A stretch of DNA of 64,000 nucleotides. It comes from Thiomonas bhubaneswarensis. Its GTDB lineage: Bacteria; Pseudomonadota; Gammaproteobacteria; Burkholderiales; Burkholderiaceae_C. The position numbers were made by a program, and so were the translations under genes. Under the pieces are notes generated by a model, which saw only the letters and a list, made by a program, of their open reading frames with translations, ran no database searches and was not told the origin of the DNA. Positions 34,254 through 42,531 of the stretch are shown piece by piece (within the stretch, counting starts at the first letter, position 1; every line of letters begins with the position of its first letter). Location: assembly GCF_001418255.1 (NCBI RefSeq), contig NZ_LIPV01000001.1, positions 186,001 to 250,000 on the forward strand, given 5' to 3'.

Positions 34254-34682
34254 ATGCGCCTTTCCCATCTCGAACCGTCCGACCGCACGCAACTCGATGC
34301 CCTGCTGCGCCAGGCTGATGCCTTGGTACAGGATCGATGCGACGGGGCCACGCTTTGCGGCACGCAGCTCGACGTGCCGACCCTGCAGCAATTGCTCGCG
34401 CGCTGCACGCCGCACGAACTGAGCCCGGAGCAGGAGCGCGCCGTGGCCGCCGCGTTGGGCCGGGTGGTGCAACACGACCAGCTCGACGGTGACTGGGTCA
34501 TCGTGGAGGGTGCACATCAGCGCGGCTTCGCCATTCGCCGCCCTGGCACGCTGAACTGGGTATCGCCCGAAGGCGCGCTGCGCTCGCACCTGCATGGCCG
34601 CGCTCAACCCGACCTGCCCCGCCTTTATCACGCCTTGGTCGCGCGCCTGAATCCGCGGAACCCTTCGTCGCCCGCGACCTGA
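34254..34682 (+). CDS. Hypothetical protein
   Basis: A 142-residue soluble protein without signal peptide, membrane segment or recognised motif. It contains three cysteines in its first half (residues 29, 35 and 51) and a C-terminal part rich in Arg and Leu. GGGAG precedes the ATG at suitable distance. It ends 16 bases before the convergent cytochrome peroxidase gene. No function can be assigned. Confidence 0.72.
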   Translation: MRLSHLEPSDRTQLDALLRQADALVQDRCDGATLCGTQLDVPTLQQLLARCTPHELSPEQERAVAAALGRVVQHDQLDGDWVIVEGAHQRGFAIRRPGTLNWVSPEGALRSHLHGRAQPDLPRLYHALVARLNPRNPSSPAT

Positions 34683-34698
34683 TGCGCCGCCCGCCGCC

Positions 34699-36264
34699 TC
34701 AGCGCGGCGTGGTGTAGCCGTCGTTGAGGGTATGCAGAAAGGCGATGATGTCGCGCATGTCCTGCGCGCTCATCGCGGGCTTCTCGCCCAGTTTGCGGTT
34801 GAATGGCGGATCGGTCACATCCACATTGCCGTGGTAAGGCGGCGGCAGATCGTCGAACTTCTGCACCTTGCCATCCACCGTGGGATAGACCTTGCCGGGC
34901 TGCACGTCGCGGAAGTTGTAGAAGTCGAGCACCTGCTCGAGCGAGTGATAGATACCGTTGTGGAAATACACCGGCCGCTGCGCCACATTGCGCAGCGTGG
35001 GGGTGAGGAACATGCCGCAATACTGCGTCTGATTCTTGAGATCGGTGCGGAAGGGGCCGCACAGGCCGAGGTCGTGATAGGCCGGATCGCGGTTGGCCGG
35101 GATGTGCGGATTGCGCGGCACGCCCAGCGCCTCGTACTGCGTGTCGGTGAACAGAGGTGGCAGATGGTCGCGGGTGGGCTGGTCGAGGTGGCAGGCGGCG
35201 CAGTCGCCCTTTTTCACGTCGTTGAACGCCAGATAGCCGCGCATTTCCTGCGGACTCAGCCGCGCCTTGCCCTGCAGCCAGGCATCGTACTTGCTGGTGA
35301 AGGCGTGAAAGCTCGGGTCTTCGATCTGGTAGCGGGCAATGGCGAACAGCGCTTCGGCCACCGTCTGCTTCGGATCGGTGAACACATTGGGGCCGAACAA
35401 CTGGATGAACTGTTTGGCATAGGGCTGACCCTCGATGATGGCCGCCACCCGCTGCGGCGTGCCCGCGTCCATCTCCACCGGGTTGAACAGCGGGCCGTCG
35501 GCCTGCTGCTGCAAGGTGTTCACCCGCCCATCCCAGAACATCCCGCCCTGCGGCACCAGGTTCTGTGCGGCCTGTGCGGTTGCGGCGGCGGTCTTGGTGG
35601 CATGGCTTGCGGTCTGCCCGAGTTGCACGAGCTGTTGCAGGGTGATGGTTTCGTTTTCCTCGTTTTCGGGGCCGATGGAAAAATTCTGCTGTCGGTACAG
35701 ATAGGCCAGCGACGGCGGCGGACGAAAGCCCGGTGAGGTCAGATGCGGCCCGCCCAGCATCACCGGCCCACTGCCCGGCGGCGGGGACAACCGCGCCCCC
35801 ACGCTCGCCATCGGCTCGCTGCCCCCCAAGGGGGCGAAACCCGCCTTGGGGCGGCCCGGCGGTGGGTTGTACCCATTCGATGGGTCATGGCACGACGCAC
35901 ACGACTGCTTGCCCGAAGCCGACAGCGCGGTGTCATAGAACAGCGCCTTGCCCAGTTGCGCCACGGCCGACAGTGGCTGTTGCGGCGGCAGCACCAGTTG
36001 CACCGGATGCGGGTTGCCGCCGAGCGCGTAAGTAAAGCTGCGCAGCGGATGCTGCAGCCAGTCGATCTGGGCAATGGAGGGCTGGCTGTGCATGCCCCAG
36101 GCCAGGCCCCCAACCGCGCAGGCCAGAAGCAGGGCCGCACCTGCGGCGATGCGGCGCGGCCAGCGCCCCCTCCCAACTTTCCCCACTGCTGGGGGAGGAG
36201 ATTTCACTCCCTCTCCACTTGTGGGGAGGGCTGGGGTAGGGAGGGTTGAGCCTCCAGACATCAT
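34699..36264 (-). CDS. Diheme cytochrome c peroxidase/MauG-like protein with repeat-derived inserts
   Basis: A 521-residue periplasmic diheme protein. A membrane/signal segment lies at 38-57, heme sites are C122ASCH126 and C355AACH359, and a distal part contains FLTPTLRNVAQRPVYFHNG. It probably reduces peroxides or oxidises a partner protein. Residues 137-163 look like an in-frame insertion between the first heme motif and GPVMLGGP, absent from relatives as I remember them, and encoded by a palindromic repeat. Residues 3-32 come from a second repeat element, so the start is uncertain; a GTG at 36186 would give a clean signal peptide. The ATG overlaps the phosphoesterase stop by 1 base. Confidence 0.85.
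   Translation of the reverse strand: MMSGGSTLPTPALPTSGEGVKSPPPAVGKVGRGRWPRRIAAGAALLLACAVGGLAWGMHSQPSIAQIDWLQHPLRSFTYALGGNPHPVQLVLPPQQPLSAVAQLGKALFYDTALSASGKQSCASCHDPSNGYNPPPGRPKAGFAPLGGSEPMASVGARLSPPPGSGPVMLGGPHLTSPGFRPPPSLAYLYRQQNFSIGPENEENETITLQQLVQLGQTASHATKTAAATAQAAQNLVPQGGMFWDGRVNTLQQQADGPLFNPVEMDAGTPQRVAAIIEGQPYAKQFIQLFGPNVFTDPKQTVAEALFAIARYQIEDPSFHAFTSKYDAWLQGKARLSPQEMRGYLAFNDVKKGDCAACHLDQPTRDHLPPLFTDTQYEALGVPRNPHIPANRDPAYHDLGLCGPFRTDLKNQTQYCGMFLTPTLRNVAQRPVYFHNGIYHSLEQVLDFYNFRDVQPGKVYPTVDGKVQKFDDLPPPYHGNVDVTDPPFNRKLGEKPAMSAQDMRDIIAFLHTLNDGYTTPR
35774..35866. repeat. Palindromic repeat inserted in frame in the diheme peroxidase gene
   Basis: CCCGGCGGCGGG (35774-35785) and CCCGGCGGTGGG (35855-35866) are near-identical direct repeats 81 bases apart, that is exactly 27 codons. 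Between them lies a perfect hairpin, GCCCCC-CAA-GGGGGC (35821-35835), followed by a CTTGGGGCGGCCCGGCGG stretch. Elements with this core are, as I recall, common between genes in Comamonadaceae and related Burkholderiales. Here the element is translated. Confidence 0.65.
36165..36246. repeat. Intergenic-type palindromic repeat at the 5' end of the peroxidase gene
   Basis: Two C/G-rich dyads lie in tandem: CCCC-ACTGCT-GGGG (36181-36194) and CCCTCTCCAC-TTG with its near-inverse (36209-36230). They are flanked by CCCTCCC and GGGAGGG runs. The pattern resembles the GGGGAGGG-type repeats common between genes in proteobacteria. It encodes about residues 3-34 of the peroxidase if the ATG at 36264 is used. 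Confidence 0.55.
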
Positions 36265-37997
36265 CAGCTTTGCTTGCTGAACAACGACACGTTGAACGCC
36301 GGGCTCAGGCTGCCCGCCGGGGGCTGGCTCAGCACCGTGCCCTGAACCGGGTCGATGAAGGTCTTGGTGCCTGCCGCCTGGTTGAAGTTGAACAGGTCCA
36401 TGATCGAGCCCGCCGTGGCATCGAACGAGCCGCCGCCAAGGCGCTCACCGCCAAGCCAGTTGTCCTCGATGAAGCGCACGATGGACGCCTGGCTGATGGG
36501 CGTGTTGCTGATGTAGTTGCTCTTGGCCCACGGCGAGATCACCAGGAAGGGAATGCGCGTGCCCGGGCCGCAGCGGCCGTTGACCGGCTTGCCGTTCACA
36601 CCGTTCAGCGGCGTGCCTTTGCCGCACACGCCAGAGCCATTCAGCTGGTCAGCCTGGCTGTCGAAGGACGGGTTGGTGGTGTTGGCAAAGGCGTGGTCGT
36701 ACCAGCCGTCGGAATCATCCCAGGTGACGATGACCGCGGTGCTGCTCCACTGCGGCTGCTGCTCCAGGAAGTTGACCACCTGCGTGACGAAAGCCTGCTC
36801 GTCGAGCGGGTCGGAGTAACCGGCATGGCCGTCCTCGAAGGCGGGGGCCTTGAGGTAGGCGACAGCGGGCATGTTGCCGGCCTTCACCGCAGCGAAAAAG
36901 TCTTGCAGGCCATACTCGTGGTTGGCCGGATCGGTGGTCTTGCCATCGGTCTCCAGGGTGTGGCCGATGGCCAGGGTGGAGCTCGGGCGGGCGTGGGTGG
37001 GGTTGGCCGTGCTCTTGTAGTACTGGAACCAGTTGTGGTGCTGGATGTAGTCGGGAACGGGCTGGTTGACCACGGGCGAGAAGGTGCTGCGCTTGCAGCC
37101 CGTGGTGCCGTTGGGGTTGGTCACGGTCAGGTTGAACCCGCCCATGAAGCCGCCCCAGGAGATGTTCTTGCCGTTGAGCAGGTCGCCGATGTTCTTGCCC
37201 GACATCATCACGTTGTCGGTGGTGCTGGAGCAGACGTCACCCGACGGATCGACGTCGTTGATCATGGTGTAGCCGCCCTGCCCGTCGTTGATGTAGTACG
37301 AGTAGGCCGCCATGGTGAACGGCTGCTTGCTGCTGGCGCCGATGATCATGCCGTTGGTCTGGCCGCTCACCGCTTCGAGCGCGCCGGGGGTGGACGGGCC
37401 GTAGGTGTCGGTGTAGGCGTCGTCGCTCATGGCGAAGTTCTGGGCGTAGTTCCACAGGCCGGTCACGGTGTTGCCGTCGTAATAGCCCATGACCTGACCC
37501 TTGGTACCGAAGGCGCCCACACCGCCGGTCGTGCCCTTGCCGGTGTATTTGGGAAACAGATCTGCCAGGCCGCCGTCATACGCCTGCTGTTCGGCGGTGT
37601 AGGCGTGGTTCTGGTCGGCGGTGGCGGCCTGGGTGCGGTCGAGACGGAAAGGCTCGGCGGCATCGGTGCCATTGGCCGTGTTGGTGTAGTTGGGATTGTT
37701 GGTCAGCAGATTGGCCTTGACCAGATTGTTCGGCGTGGTCGTGCCGGTCTTGGCGGTGAACGCCGGTTCGCCCGTGGGATTGGTGGCGTTGGGGTAGGTG
37801 GCGAAGTAATGGTCGAAAGACACGTTTTCCTGATACAGCACGACGACGTGCTTGATTGGCGTGGCCGTAGCGAGGGCGCGTGCGGCGGTGTAGTTGGTGC
37901 CGGGCACGGTGGCCACGGCATCCGAGCCGCCGCCACAGGCGGCAACGCCGACCGCGGCCAGCGCCACGGACGTAGCGAGTAGGGTTTTGCGCAACAT
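36264..37997 (-). CDS. Secreted lipoprotein phosphoesterase (phospholipase C/acid phosphatase family)
   Basis: A 577-residue lipoprotein (lipobox Cys at residue 21, AAC-GGG) of the alkaline-phosphatase-like phosphoesterase family that includes PlcC and AcpA. Conserved segments are IKHVVVLYQENVSFDHYFA near residue 48, VTWDDSDGWYDHA near residue 430 and TRIPFLVISPWAK near residue 480. These supply the metal ligands and the nucleophile region. GGGAG lies before ATG at 37997. It should hydrolyse phosphate esters outside the inner membrane. The diheme peroxidase gene starts at its stop codon (TGATG), so the pair is an operon. Confidence 0.9.
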   Translation of the reverse strand: MLRKTLLATSVALAAVGVAACGGGSDAVATVPGTNYTAARALATATPIKHVVVLYQENVSFDHYFATYPNATNPTGEPAFTAKTGTTTPNNLVKANLLTNNPNYTNTANGTDAAEPFRLDRTQAATADQNHAYTAEQQAYDGGLADLFPKYTGKGTTGGVGAFGTKGQVMGYYDGNTVTGLWNYAQNFAMSDDAYTDTYGPSTPGALEAVSGQTNGMIIGASSKQPFTMAAYSYYINDGQGGYTMINDVDPSGDVCSSTTDNVMMSGKNIGDLLNGKNISWGGFMGGFNLTVTNPNGTTGCKRSTFSPVVNQPVPDYIQHHNWFQYYKSTANPTHARPSSTLAIGHTLETDGKTTDPANHEYGLQDFFAAVKAGNMPAVAYLKAPAFEDGHAGYSDPLDEQAFVTQVVNFLEQQPQWSSTAVIVTWDDSDGWYDHAFANTTNPSFDSQADQLNGSGVCGKGTPLNGVNGKPVNGRCGPGTRIPFLVISPWAKSNYISNTPISQASIVRFIEDNWLGGERLGGGSFDATAGSIMDLFNFNQAAGTKTFIDPVQGTVLSQPPAGSLSPAFNVSLFSKQS

Positions 37998-38223
37998 GGT
38001 GAAACTCCCTGAAGACGAAAGATGTGAACGGTGCATCGCGTCGCCGTCGGTCAACGGCCGGCGGCACGCAGCGACCGTGATTCTTGGGAGCACAAATGTC
38101 GGTTCCGTGACCAGGTTCCGCATGGCAACGTTTGGTTGCAACGCATACAAATGGATCACTTTCTGTCGCGAATCGACATGACTTCCCCGCCATGCCGACC
38201 CTTTGCCAGGGATTTGCGGGGAA

Positions 38224-38793
38224 TCAGCGTGCCAGACTCTTGAGCGCCTGGCGGATGCCGTCGTCCACGCCGCAGCCTTCGGGCAGCGCCTTGACCGCAG
38301 CGGCGGCTTCGCGCTCGGAGTAGCCCAGCGCGATGAGCGCCTGCAGCACGTCGGAGGTGCTGCCCACCGCGGTTGCGGCGCCGCCCAGATCGGCCCCGAG
38401 CTTGCCCTTGAGTTCGAGCAGCAGACGCTCGGCGGTCTTTTTGCCGATGCCCGGCACGCGCGTCAGGCGAGCGGAGTCCTGCTGGGTGACAGCCTGGGCG
38501 ATCTCGGCCACGCTCAGGCCCGAGAGCACGGCCAGGGCGATGCGCGGGCCGATGCCGCTGATCTTGAGCAGTTCGCGGAAGGTGCTGCGCTCGCCAGCGG
38601 TGGCGAAACCGTAGAGCAGATGCGCGTCTTCGCGGATGACGGTGTGGATTAGCAGGGTGACGCTCTGCCCCACGGCGGGCAGGTCATACAGCGTGCTCAT
38701 GGGCACGTCGACCTCGTAGCCCACGCCGCCCACGTCGAGCAGGATCTGGGGAGGGGTCTTGTCGAGCAGAGTGCCGTGCAGTCGTCCGATCAT
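38224..38793 (-). CDS. ruvA: Holliday junction DNA helicase subunit RuvA
   Basis: A 189-residue junction-binding protein. The OB-fold N-terminus ([12 protein letters not shown]), two helix-hairpin-helix motifs ([18 protein letters not shown] and [19 protein letters not shown]) and the C-terminal RuvB-contact domain are all present. Neither ruvC nor ruvB is adjacent; ruvC is 3 kb away at 41767-42354 on the same strand. Confidence 0.97.
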   Translation of the reverse strand: MIGRLHGTLLDKTPPQILLDVGGVGYEVDVPMSTLYDLPAVGQSVTLLIHTVIREDAHLLYGFATAGERSTFRELLKISGIGPRIALAVLSGLSVAEIAQAVTQQDSARLTRVPGIGKKTAERLLLELKGKLGADLGGAATAVGSTSDVLQALIALGYSEREAAAAVKALPEGCGVDDGIRQALKSLAR

Positions 38794-38846
38794 GGGCAGA
38801 CTGTAGCAGCCGCTAACATTCGCGGATTGTTCTGCGACGACTCTCC

Positions 38847-39362
38847 ATGACCCGACCTTCCTCCTACAGCAAAGAAGACCTCATCGCGTGCGGCGAGGGC
38901 CGCCTGTTCGGCCCCGGCAACGCGCAACTGCCGCTGCGCGAAATGCTGATGATGGATCGCATCACCCTGATCTCCGAAGAAGGCGGCACCTACGGCAAGG
39001 GCCAGATGCTGGCCGAGCTCGACATCCACCCCGATCTCTGGTTTTTCGGCGTGCATTTCCAGGGCGACCCGGTGATGCCCGGCTGCCTGGGGCTGGACGC
39101 CATGTGGCAACTCGTGGGCTTTTATCTGGGCTGGGTCGGCGGGCCGGGCCGCGGCCGCGCGCTGGGCGTGGGCGAGGTGAAATTCACCGGCCAGGTGCTG
39201 CCCACGGCGAAGCTGGTGCAATACCGCATCGACCTCAAGCGCGTGATCAACAGCCGTCTGGTCATGGGCATCGGCGACGGCGTGATGCTCGTCGACGGGC
39301 GCGAGATCTACACCGCCAAGGACCTGCGCGTGGGGCTGTTCACCTCCACCGAGGGGTTCTGA
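38847..39362 (+). CDS. fabA: 3-hydroxydecanoyl-ACP dehydratase/isomerase
   Basis: A 171-residue enzyme that introduces the double bond for unsaturated fatty acids. The catalytic His70 and Asp84 fall at the same numbers as in E. coli FabA ([20 protein letters not shown]). The common partner fabB is not next to it in this window. It is divergent from ruvA. Confidence 0.96.
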   Translation: MTRPSSYSKEDLIACGEGRLFGPGNAQLPLREMLMMDRITLISEEGGTYGKGQMLAELDIHPDLWFFGVHFQGDPVMPGCLGLDAMWQLVGFYLGWVGGPGRGRALGVGEVKFTGQVLPTAKLVQYRIDLKRVINSRLVMGIGDGVMLVDGREIYTAKDLRVGLFTSTEGF

Positions 39363-39459
39363 GCGGCCCTCATCGCCCTGCACTCGGGAATACCCGGTGC
39401 TGTGAAGTTCAGGCTTTGGCGTGACAATGCGCATTTGTATCCAGTTGTAAAGGATTGCC

Positions 39460-40500
39460 ATGTCGCGCCTACGTTCTTCTTCCGCCCTCGATCCGCGTCG
39501 CCGTCAATTTCTGGGCTGGGGACTGGCTGCCGCCGGGCTCACCGCAGTCGGCGCCGCCGCGCCGCAGCTCAAGGCCTTCGCCGCCGACGCAATTGACTTT
39601 ATCCGCGGTCCCAAGGTGCCCGACGTGGCACCGACGCGGCTGGGCAAGCACATCTACGTCATCTACGCTGCAGACGGCTTCCCCACCGAGGCGAACAAGG
39701 GGATGATGAGCAACGTCACCTTCGTCGTCGGGCAAAAGGGCGTGGTCATCCTCGACTCGGGCGCGTCGGTGCAGATCGGCGAAATGGCCATACGCCAGAT
39801 CAAGACCGTCACCGACCGGCCGGTGGTGGCGGTGTTCAACTCGCACTACCACGGTGACCACTGGCTGGGCAACGATGCCTTCGTCAGCGCCTACGGCCAG
39901 GATTTGCCGATCTACGCCATGCCCCACACCCGCGAGCAGATCAAGGGCGCCACCGGCACCGAGTGGCAGCAGGCCATGCTCAAGTGGACCAATCAGTCCA
40001 GTGCGGGCACCCGCATCGTCGCGCCCAACCGCGATGTGAAGCACGGCGACGTTTTCGACTTCGGTGACGTCACCCTGCGCGCGCACCACTACGGCACCGC
40101 GCACACCCCGTCGGACATCTGTATCGAAGTGGTGCAGGACAAGATCACCTATGTCGGCGACGTGATGATGAACCGGCGCATCGCCAATATGGACGAAGGT
40201 TCCTACCCCGGAAGCCTGGCCTACATGGCCGCGCTGGAGAAGAACATCCCTGGCAGCAACTGGCTGCCCGGCCATGGCCATGCGGGGCAGGAGGTGATGA
40301 CCTGGCAGCGCGAACTCTTCGCCGCCATCTGGGAACACGCGCAGAAGGCCGCGGCCGACATGGCCGGCCCCGACGCGGCGATTGCCGCCGCCAAGGCCGA
40401 CCCGCGCGTGGCGTCCAAGGCCAAAGACACGGCTGGCTGGGACAACAACATCGGCAAATACATCAGCCTCGCTTACCTGGAGGCGGAGCAGAAAGTCTGA
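39460..40500 (+). CDS. Tat-exported metallo-beta-lactamase-fold hydrolase
   Basis: A 346-residue protein. The N-terminus RRRQFLGWGLAAAGL is a twin-arginine signal, so it is exported folded. The dinuclear metal motif is His129-x-His131-x-Asp133-His134 (HYHGDH), with further ligands in TAHTPSD, YVGDVMM and LPGHGHAG. It resembles the periplasmic MBL-fold proteins found near quinoprotein or sulfur-oxidation genes; the substrate is unknown. A possible promoter (TTGGCG, 16 bases, TATCCA) lies within the 97-base gap after fabA. Confidence 0.9.
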   Translation: MSRLRSSSALDPRRRQFLGWGLAAAGLTAVGAAAPQLKAFAADAIDFIRGPKVPDVAPTRLGKHIYVIYAADGFPTEANKGMMSNVTFVVGQKGVVILDSGASVQIGEMAIRQIKTVTDRPVVAVFNSHYHGDHWLGNDAFVSAYGQDLPIYAMPHTREQIKGATGTEWQQAMLKWTNQSSAGTRIVAPNRDVKHGDVFDFGDVTLRAHHYGTAHTPSDICIEVVQDKITYVGDVMMNRRIANMDEGSYPGSLAYMAALEKNIPGSNWLPGHGHAGQEVMTWQRELFAAIWEHAQKAAADMAGPDAAIAAAKADPRVASKAKDTAGWDNNIGKYISLAYLEAEQKV

Positions 40501-40513
40501 TCTGTCTGCTGCA

Positions 40514-41662
40514 CTACCTCACCTGTTCCACCGCCAGCGGCACCTTGACGCCGCCCTTGAACTCCGACAGGGTGATGCTCGGGTCGGCGAGTTCGCCCGT
40601 GGCGGTGAAGTGGATATCGCTGTCGGTCACGCCGTCGTAGTCGATGTGGCGAATGAAGGGCAGATAGACCTTCGGGTTGCTCGACCCCGCTTTCATCATG
40701 GCGTGCGCCAGCACCATGGCGGCGTCATAGGCGTTGGGCGAATAGAGCTGGAAGGCCGCCGCGCCGAACTCGGCGTCGTAACGCGCCTTCCAGGCCTTGC
40801 CCTTGGGCAGTTCCGACAGCGGCGCGCCGCCTTGGGCGCAGATGGTGCCGTTCACCGCATCGCCCGACACCTTGGCCATGATGGGCGCGCAGATGCCGTC
40901 GCCGCCCATCAGGCGCGCCGTCATGCCAATCTGGCGCATCTGCCGCAGCATCGGGCCGGCCTGGCTGTACATGCCGCCATAGAAGATCACCTGGGGATTG
41001 CGCGCCTTGATGCGGGTGAGGATGGCGGAGAAGTCGGTGGCCTTGTCATCGGTGTATTCGCGGTCCACCACGTCCATGCCCAGCTTCTTCGCCGTGGCCG
41101 AAAACACGTCGGCCAACCCCTGGCCATAGGCGGTGCGGTCATCCACCACCGCCACGCGCTGGACATGCAGGGTGTCGTGGGCATACTCGGCCAGCCCGGC
41201 GCCCAGCGCGTTGTCGTTGGCGATCATGCGAAAGAAGGTCTTGTAGCCCTGCTCGGCGATCTTTGGCGAGGTGGACGACGGCGTGATCTGCGGAATGCCT
41301 GCAGCGGCGTAGATGCGCGCGGCCGGGAAGGTACAACCCGAGGTCTGGTGGCCGACGACGCCGTTCACGCCCTCGTCCACCAGCTTTTGCGCCACCAGCG
41401 TGGCCTGGTCGGGCAGGCCCTGATCGTCTTCGGCGTCCATGGCCCAGTGCACCGGCTTGCCACCAATGCGGGCGTGCTCGTCATTGAGCTTGTTCAGCGC
41501 CATCTGCACGCCGTTGACCGCGTCCTGCCCGCTGGCGGCCAGAGGGCCCGACAGCGGCACCGCCACGCCGATGACCACGCGCGGTTCGGCCGCCTGGGCC
41601 GACAGCCCCAGACCGGCGAACAGCGCCAAAGACATTCCCGTGAATCGCAACGATGCAGACAT
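40514..41662 (-). CDS. ABC transporter periplasmic binding protein, LivK type
   Basis: A 382-residue periplasmic protein with a signal peptide ending ...LGLSAQAAEP. It has the type I binding-protein fold of the branched-chain amino acid family (VVIGVAVPLSGPLAASGQDAVNGVQMALNKLN, quoted in pieces: VAVPLSGPLA then GVQMALNKLN). AAGGAG precedes ATG at 41662. No LivFGHM transporter genes are nearby, so it is an orphan. It may serve a transporter encoded elsewhere. Confidence 0.93.
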   Translation of the reverse strand: MSASLRFTGMSLALFAGLGLSAQAAEPRVVIGVAVPLSGPLAASGQDAVNGVQMALNKLNDEHARIGGKPVHWAMDAEDDQGLPDQATLVAQKLVDEGVNGVVGHQTSGCTFPAARIYAAAGIPQITPSSTSPKIAEQGYKTFFRMIANDNALGAGLAEYAHDTLHVQRVAVVDDRTAYGQGLADVFSATAKKLGMDVVDREYTDDKATDFSAILTRIKARNPQVIFYGGMYSQAGPMLRQMRQIGMTARLMGGDGICAPIMAKVSGDAVNGTICAQGGAPLSELPKGKAWKARYDAEFGAAAFQLYSPNAYDAAMVLAHAMMKAGSSNPKVYLPFIRHIDYDGVTDSDIHFTATGELADPSITLSEFKGGVKVPLAVEQVR

Positions 41663-41766
41663 GAGGTTCTCCTTGAAAGATCCAGCCCGAAAACAACGAA
41701 CCCGGATCATCAAGCAAGAACCGCACACGCCATGTAAGCAGATGCATCCGCATCCGCAGCCTGCCG

Positions 41767-42354
41767 TCAACCGATCAGCCGCCCCCCGCGCACCCGCACG
41801 CCGCGCAGTTGCGCGGCGCTGAGCTTGCCGCTGGACACGTCGATCTTGCCCTCATTCGAAGGCGATGTCGCCTGATGCAGAGCAGCCAGCCCCTGCTTGG
41901 CATGCGCGTGGCAGATCGCCAGCCCGAGTGCATCGGCCGCGTCCGCGCCGGGCTGGCCGGGCAGGGCCAGCAGCCGCGTCACCATCTCCTGCATCTGCGA
42001 CTTGCTGGCGCGGCCATAGCCGACGATGGATTTCTTCAGTTGCAGCGCGGTGTATTCCACCACCGGCAGCCCCTGCGCCACCAGCGCGGCAATGGCCGCC
42101 CCGCGGGCCTGCCCCAGCAGCAGAGTGGACTGCGGGTTGACGTTGACGAACACGATCTCCACCACCGCCACGTCGGCGGCCGCCTGCCGCGCCACCTCGC
42201 TCACGCCGTCGAACAGCGTCTTCAGCCGCTCGGGCAGCGAGCCCTTCGGAATGCGGATGGTGCCGCTGGCCTGATAGTGCAGCCGCTGCCCGCGCGCCTC
42301 GACCACGCCGTAGCCGGTAGTGTTGAGTCCGGGGTCGATGCCGAGGATGCGCAT
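41767..42354 (-). CDS. ruvC: Holliday junction resolvase RuvC
   Basis: A 195-residue endonuclease. The first catalytic Asp is at 7 (ILGIDPGL), the second acidic residue is in [11 protein letters not shown], and the last acidic pair region is in [19 protein letters not shown] at 42354 gives the canonical N-terminus. The C-terminus is about 20 residues longer than in E. coli. It is separated from ruvA by the LivK-like, MBL-fold and fabA genes. Confidence 0.95.
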   Translation of the reverse strand: MRILGIDPGLNTTGYGVVEARGQRLHYQASGTIRIPKGSLPERLKTLFDGVSEVARQAAADVAVVEIVFVNVNPQSTLLLGQARGAAIAALVAQGLPVVEYTALQLKKSIVGYGRASKSQMQEMVTRLLALPGQPGADAADALGLAICHAHAKQGLAALHQATSPSNEGKIDVSSGKLSAAQLRGVRVRGGRLIG

Positions 42355-42531
42355 GGTGAGATGAGTGACCGAAAGCCCGGAGCTTAGACCACGTCGCACC
42401 CGCGATCGCCTGCCCAGGCTGCATTAGACCTCCCCCTGCAAATGCGGGAACGGCTTGGTACGAATGCACCATGGGCAGCCGCGGCCCGCATTTCTAGGCT
42501 TGTTCTCCATAACAACCCGCGGAGGAAAGCC

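Noticed and set aside
36246-37982. 578-codon open frame on the plus strand across the phosphoesterase gene
   Set aside because: It is antisense to a gene with a clear signal peptide and family motifs. The product is Gly/Val/Arg-rich without recognisable domains.
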